Source: CAYNRA01 sp046296415 (GTDB taxonomy: Bacteria > Bacteroidota > Bacteroidia > Cytophagales > Spirosomataceae). Taken from it: a DNA stretch of 64,000 nucleotides. A program made the position numbers and the translations under genes. Below, in pieces: positions 61,125 through 64,000 of this stretch. The first letter of the stretch is position 1; each line of letters opens with the position of its first letter. Where the stretch lies: the NCBI GenBank assembly GCA_046296415.1, contig JBKBLN010000002.1, positions 248,001 to 312,000 on the forward strand, written 5' to 3'. A model generated the notes under the pieces. It did no database searches, had not been told where the DNA came from, and saw nothing but the letters and a program-made list of their open reading frames with translations.

Positions 61125-62102
61125 ATGGAGCCACTTGATACCAAAGAATTATATAAAAAAATCACCGATGTGTTCGGAGAGGTCAGTCAAATTGTGGTTG
61201 GCCAAGAAAGATTGGTGAATCGCCTCCTCATCGGCCTATTTACGGAGGGGCATATTTTATTAGAGGGAGTTCCCGGATTAGCCAAAACCAAGACCATCAA
61301 TACGCTAGCCAAGGTCTTGGATTTGCAATTTAATCGGATACAATTTACACCTGATTTGCTACCAGCTGATTTGATTGGTACTATGATTTACAATCAAAAA
61401 TCAGGGGAATTTGAGGTAAAAAAGGGTCCCATTTTTTCCAACCTTATTTTGGCCGATGAGGTCAATCGGGCACCTGCTAAAGTACAATCAGCCTTATTAG
61501 AATCGATGGCCGAGCGACAAGTGACGATTGGCGAGGAGACGTTTCCATTGGATCGCCCTTTCTTGGTGATGGCCACTCAAAACCCCGTTGAGCAAGAAGG
61601 AACGTATCCTCTACCCGAGGCTCAAGTCGATCGATTTATGATGAAGGTTTATGTAGACTATCTTTCAAAAACCGAGGAACTGGAGATGATGCGGAAAATG
61701 TGTTCTCCTCGTGAACCCTATTCGCCCAAGGCAATCTTAAATCGAACCGATATTCTTTCTATCCGAACGGCCATTCAACAAGTCAGTATTTCGGATATGT
61801 TGGAACGCTACATTATTGAGCTCGTTTTTGCAACAAGATTTCCGGAGGAAGCAGGTTTAAAGGACTTAGGTAATTATATTCAGTACGGTGTATCACCACG
61901 AGCCTCTATATCCCTACATAATGCAGCGAAAGCCCTAGCCTTTTTTGATCGCCGAGATTATGTTTTGCCTGAAGATATTAAGGCCGTCATGTTGGATGTT
62001 TTCAATCATCGATTGATATTAAACTACGAGGCCGAAGCTGAGGGAGTAAAAACAAGCGAAATCTTAGAGTCAATTCTCCAGCGTGTCGCCATTGGAAGGT
62101 AA
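61125..62102 (+). CDS. MoxR-family AAA ATPase
   Basis: 325 residues. Walker A HILLEGVPGLAKTKT near 45, Walker B NLILADEVNRAPAKVQSALL near 110, sensor MATQNPVEQEGTYPLPEAQV near 150, arginine finger and C-terminal lid with VSPRASISLHNAAKALAFFD near 260. MoxR ATPases act as chaperones for maturation of complexes together with DUF58 and VWA proteins; in Bacteroidota those partners usually follow, but here the gene is followed by an sRNA candidate and greA instead, so the partners are not adjacent. Confidence 0.95.
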   Translation: MEPLDTKELYKKITDVFGEVSQIVVGQERLVNRLLIGLFTEGHILLEGVPGLAKTKTINTLAKVLDLQFNRIQFTPDLLPADLIGTMIYNQKSGEFEVKKGPIFSNLILADEVNRAPAKVQSALLESMAERQVTIGEETFPLDRPFLVMATQNPVEQEGTYPLPEAQVDRFMMKVYVDYLSKTEELEMMRKMCSPREPYSPKAILNRTDILSIRTAIQQVSISDMLERYIIELVFATRFPEEAGLKDLGNYIQYGVSPRASISLHNAAKALAFFDRRDYVLPEDIKAVMLDVFNHRLILNYEAEAEGVKTSEILESILQRVAIGR

Positions 62103-62135
62103 GAAAGAGGTGAAATAAAATTAAGCTTAAATTAT

Positions 62136-62166
62136 TGCATCATTTCTAGAATTTATTTAACTTTGT
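62136..62166 (+). promoter_or_regulatory. Promoter of the candidate sRNA
   Basis: TTG at 62136-62138, 20 bp, TAACTTTG at 62159-62166. Perfect box and canonical spacing in a region without a gene start downstream on this strand. Confidence 0.65.
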
Positions 62167-62191
62167 TTTGATCAAAGAAGAAATTCTAGAC
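62146..62191. repeat. Inverted repeat around the sRNA promoter
   Basis: TCTAGAATTT (62146-62155) and AAATTCTAGA (62182-62191), perfect 10-bp arms with a 26-bp spacer that contains the -7 box and predicted start. A nested CTTTG/CAAAG (62162-62166/62174-62178) lies within. Confidence 0.55.
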
Positions 62192-62285
62192 TCCATTTGA
62201 ATCAATTGGAGTTATTTGACAAGATAAAAGTTGTGTGGATTTAGTAGCGGGAAAGGCTGGGGCATGTTGTTCCAGTCTTTTTTTC
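62172..62285 (+). ncRNA. Candidate small RNA between moxR and greA
   Basis: About 114 nt from the predicted start (6 nt after the -7 box) to the T tract of a terminator. It has a 5' hairpin ACTCCA/TGGAGT (62191-62196/62208-62213), an unpaired A/T-rich centre and the terminator stem. It contains no ORF of useful length and resembles neither tmRNA, RNase P RNA, SRP RNA nor a tRNA by eye. It points toward greA's 3' end. Family unknown; a 6S-like role is neither supported nor excluded. Confidence 0.5.
62253..62285 (+). terminator. Terminator of the candidate sRNA
   Basis: AAGGCTGG (62253-62260) pairs with CCAGTCTT (62272-62279; one G-T pair) around an 11-base loop, followed by a run of T to 62284. 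Confidence 0.75.
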
Positions 62286-62286
62286 T

Positions 62287-62319
62287 GTTGGGAAAACGGT
62301 CGATAGCCGTCTTCCCAAC
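62287..62319. terminator. Strong hairpin between the sRNA and greA
   Basis: GTTGGGAAAACGG (62287-62299) and CCGTCTTCCCAAC (62307-62319), 13-bp arms with one mismatch. On the minus strand it lies 8 nt past the greA stop but is not followed by a T run; on plus it is followed by GGATTTTATT. Probably an mRNA 3' end for greA. Confidence 0.6.
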
Positions 62320-62327
62320 GGATTTTA

Positions 62328-62801
62328 TTATAGCGTTATTTCAAGAATTTCTACTTCAACTACACCAGCAGGAGCTTGTATCTGGGCCATTTCGCCAACT
62401 GTTTTTCCTAAAAGTCCTTTGGCAAAAGGGGAATTAATGGAGATTTTCCCTTCTTTCAGGTTGGCTTCTTCCTCTGCTACCAAAGTGTATTGCATGATGG
62501 CTCCATTTTTGACGTTTTTGATCTTCACCTTATTCATTAAAGAAACGGAGGATGTATCAATATCCGATTCGTCTAGAATGCGCGCATTCGCCATCAAAGT
62601 TTCCAATTTAGAAATTTCAGACTCCAAAAGTCCTTGTGCATCTTTCGCCGCATCGTACTCTGCATTTTCTGAAAGATCCCCTTTATCTCTCGCCTCAGCA
62701 ATTTGACGGGCGATTTCTGCCCGACCCTTCGTCTTCATTTCATGAAGTTTGTTTTTCAAATTGTCGTAGCCCTCTTGGGTATAATACTGATACTTTGACA
62801 T
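62328..62801 (-). CDS. greA: Transcription elongation factor GreA
   Basis: 157 residues, normal length. Rescues backtracked RNA polymerase by stimulating transcript cleavage. N-terminal coiled coil (1-75) with the tip acidic residues in DKGDLSENAEYDAAKDAQG, then the C-terminal FKBP-like domain (about 80-157) with SINSPFAKGLLGKTVGEMAQ. No promoter box was seen between its start and the terminator at 62890-62918, so expression may depend on read-through of the leader described there. Confidence 0.97.
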   Translation of the reverse strand: MSKYQYYTQEGYDNLKNKLHEMKTKGRAEIARQIAEARDKGDLSENAEYDAAKDAQGLLESEISKLETLMANARILDESDIDTSSVSLMNKVKIKNVKNGAIMQYTLVAEEEANLKEGKISINSPFAKGLLGKTVGEMAQIQAPAGVVEVEILEITL

Positions 62802-62889
62802 ACAAAAAAAAGTTTGACCTGATTAAGGAACAGGTGTTGAACTAGGTAATAAATTGAGTTGAAAACCTTACCAGACTTGGTATAGGATG

Positions 62890-62918
62890 AAAAAAAAAGA
62901 ACGGATCAATATCCGTTC
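62890..62918 (-). terminator. Intrinsic terminator in the greA leader
   Basis: Minus strand: GAACGGAT, ATTG loop, ATCCGTTC, then nine T. It stands 88 nt before greA and after a promoter at 63013-63020, with no annotated gene between, so it would end a short leader RNA of about 120 nt. Confidence 0.85.
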
Positions 62919-62945
62919 CTGATCTTTTAATAAAAAGTTCAGAAA

Positions 62946-62990
62946 CTAACTCGTCATGGACTGAATCGTTTGCGGGAACAGTTTGATCAT
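62946..62990 (-). CDS. Possible 14-aa leader peptide upstream of greA
   Basis: ATG preceded by AAGAAAT, encoding MIKLFPQTIQSMTS and TAG, in the leader RNA between promoter and terminator. The stop is 28 nt before the terminator stem. Short ORFs arise by chance, so its reality rests on its position only. Confidence 0.3.
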   Translation of the reverse strand: MIKLFPQTIQSMTS

Positions 62991-63012
62991 ATTTCTTTGC
63001 GTGTTTGTTGAA

Positions 63013-63020
63013 CAAATATA
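63013..63020 (-). promoter_or_regulatory. -7 box of the greA leader
   Basis: TATATTTG on the minus strand, a perfect TAnnTTTG match, with TTTG 16 bp upstream (63040-63037). It lies in the 322-bp gene-free stretch between greA and fmt, which otherwise holds the leader RNA, its terminator and A/T-rich sequence. Confidence 0.6.
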
Positions 63021-63123
63021 CAGATCTTTATCTAAACAAAAAACCATTTTTTTCTTTGAATGGGATGTTTTTGCTTTGCAGGAAGTTTGTTTTATAGAAA
63101 TCAGTTTAGAAAAGAGTAGGGAT

Positions 63124-64000
63124 ATGAGAATTGTTTTTTTAGGTACTCCAGATTTTGCGGTTGCTTCCCTTCAAGCCATGGTGGAGGCAGGATTTCAGGT
63201 AGTTGGCGTCGTGACCGCACCCGACAAACCATCTGGCCGTGGGTTACAGATGCACCAAACTCCGGTAAAGCAATTTGCAGTACAGCATGATATTCCTGTA
63301 CTTCAGCCGGTTCGATTAAAAGATCCGGACTTTTTAAGTGCCCTGCGGGCATGGAACGCAGATATTCAGGTGGTCGTTGCATTTCGGATGCTACCCGAGG
63401 TCGTTTGGGCCATGCCTCCCCTCGGAACGTTTAATCTTCATGGCTCATTATTGCCCGATTACCGTGGGGCAGCACCCATTCATTGGGCGGTCATTCGAGG
63501 GGAAAAAGAAACAGGCGTGACCACATTCTTCCTACAACATAGCATCGATACAGGCGATATTTTATTACAAGCCAAGACCCCCATAGGCCCCGAGGAAACA
63601 ACGGGTGACGTCTATGCGCGTTTAATGAACATAGGTGCCCAGTTGGTTGTAGAAACCCTTGAGGGTATCCAAAACAAAAAAATCAAACCATTCCCTCAAC
63701 CTGAAAGAGCGTTTTTGAAAGAGGCTCCAAAACTGTTTAAAGAGACTGCTGAAATCAATTGGAATCAAAGTTGTCAAGAGATTGTCAATTTTGTCCGGGG
63801 CATGAATCCTCATCCCGCCGCTTGGACTACCCTAGAGGGAAAAACCTACAAGATTTTTAAAGTTAAATTATCCGAACCTACCGAAGGATCTGGCAATGCG
63901 CGTCATTCAAAGGAGGGATTGTCTTACCAGACTGACCAAAAATCGTATTGGAAAATTCAAGTCTCGGATGGTTGGATAGACTTATGTGAAATCCAGCCGG
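63124..64000 (+). CDS. fmt: Methionyl-tRNA formyltransferase, 3'-truncated by the window edge
   Basis: 292 codons are visible and the frame is open at the right edge; the usual length is about 305-315, so little is missing. Formylates initiator Met-tRNA. N terminus MRIVFLGTPDFAVASLQAM, folate-site residues in GTFNLHGSLLPDYRGAAPIH with the catalytic Asn, His and later Asp in HSIDTGDILLQ. The C-terminal OB-like domain begins near 205 (FVRGMNPHPAAWTT). Start ATG 63124 follows GTAGGGAT. A near -7 box TTGCTTTG lies at 63071-63078. Divergent from the greA leader. Confidence 0.95.
   Translation, partial: MRIVFLGTPDFAVASLQAMVEAGFQVVGVVTAPDKPSGRGLQMHQTPVKQFAVQHDIPVLQPVRLKDPDFLSALRAWNADIQVVVAFRMLPEVVWAMPPLGTFNLHGSLLPDYRGAAPIHWAVIRGEKETGVTTFFLQHSIDTGDILLQAKTPIGPEETTGDVYARLMNIGAQLVVETLEGIQNKKIKPFPQPERAFLKEAPKLFKETAEINWNQSCQEIVNFVRGMNPHPAAWTTLEGKTYKIFKVKLSEPTEGSGNARHSKEGLSYQTDQKSYWKIQVSDGWIDLCEIQP

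Noticed and set aside
62419..62706. 95-codon plus-strand ORF antisense to greA
   Set aside because: It lies fully inside greA, has no motif, and its composition mirrors the greA codon pattern.
63101..63382. 93-codon minus-strand ORF across the fmt 5' end
   Set aside because: Shadow of fmt; no motif or start signal.
1..64000. CRISPR array, insertion sequence, prophage or integron
   Set aside because: No regularly spaced repeats, transposase, integrase, recombinase or phage structural genes were seen.

Overview
The window looks like chromosomal DNA of a Bacteroidota bacterium, most likely order Cytophagales. The evidence is the recurrent TAnnTTTG -7 promoter box (often with TTG/TTTG about 20 bp upstream), Bacteroidota-restricted families (DUF3098, DUF4494, DUF2452, TIGR02757, bifunctional nuclease with a UVR tail, GH97, 3-keto-disaccharide hydrolase, the DDQVHFRE-type dihydroorotase) and the gene order ftsX-DUF3098-uppP-truB-ribF. 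No rRNA, tRNA, CRISPR array, transposase or phage gene was seen; this is mostly core genome with short accessory stretches.

Layout. 1-9.6 kb: one long plus-strand run with many ATGA overlaps: a DUF1460 peptidase-like protein, an M24 aminopeptidase, a LysM protein, a 51-codon membrane protein, a TIGR02757 protein, an aldose epimerase, a bifunctional nuclease, an acyltransferase, then ftsX-DUF3098-uppP-truB-ribF. 9.6-16 kb: gltBD (glutamate synthase) behind a leader with repeated GCCAAA motifs. 16-25.5 kb: an rRNA methyltransferase-like gene, DUF4494, an SDR enzyme, a minus-strand group (zinc ribbon, IscA-type protein, PspC, two acyl/acetyltransferases), a second M24 peptidase, a GMC oxidoreductase and a decayed gene. 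25.5-32 kb: minus-strand TPR lipoprotein-thrS-infC and EVE/DUF2452 genes. 32-42.3 kb: a Rieske lipoprotein, menE-like gene, GH97, a large PIG-L protein, the membrane pyrophosphatase hppA and an XRE regulator. 42.3-49 kb: minus-strand hslV, pdhC, lepA, acyltransferase, asparaginase, TPR. 49-64 kb: etfBA, phospholipase-like protein, rpsT, radC, TPR, pyrC, corA, thioredoxin-like, hydroxylase, tgt, keto-disaccharide hydrolase, prmC, moxR, greA and the 5' part of fmt.

How they work together. The genes cover nitrogen assimilation (gltBD), translation and RNA modification (infC, thrS, rpsT, lepA, truB, tgt, prmC, fmt, NOL1-type methylase), envelope biogenesis (ftsX, uppP, PlsC-type and acyltransferase-3 enzymes), energy metabolism (pdhC, etfBA, hppA) and sugar scavenging (GH97, epimerase, keto-disaccharide hydrolase).

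The most interesting signals are non-coding: (i) a greA leader with a promoter, a 14-codon ORF and a strong terminator before greA; (ii) a candidate sRNA of about 115 nt between moxR and greA; (iii) a perfect 10-2-10 palindrome just after the -7 box of etfBA; (iv) a dyad on the -33 region of an XRE regulator whose S24-like domain has lost its catalytic residues; (v) apparently leaderless tgt and bfn genes with identical 4-nt spacing; (vi) terminator U-tracts touching the start codons of pspC and prmC. No clearly new multi-gene system was found. All residue and base positions were read by eye; no searches or folding were run.
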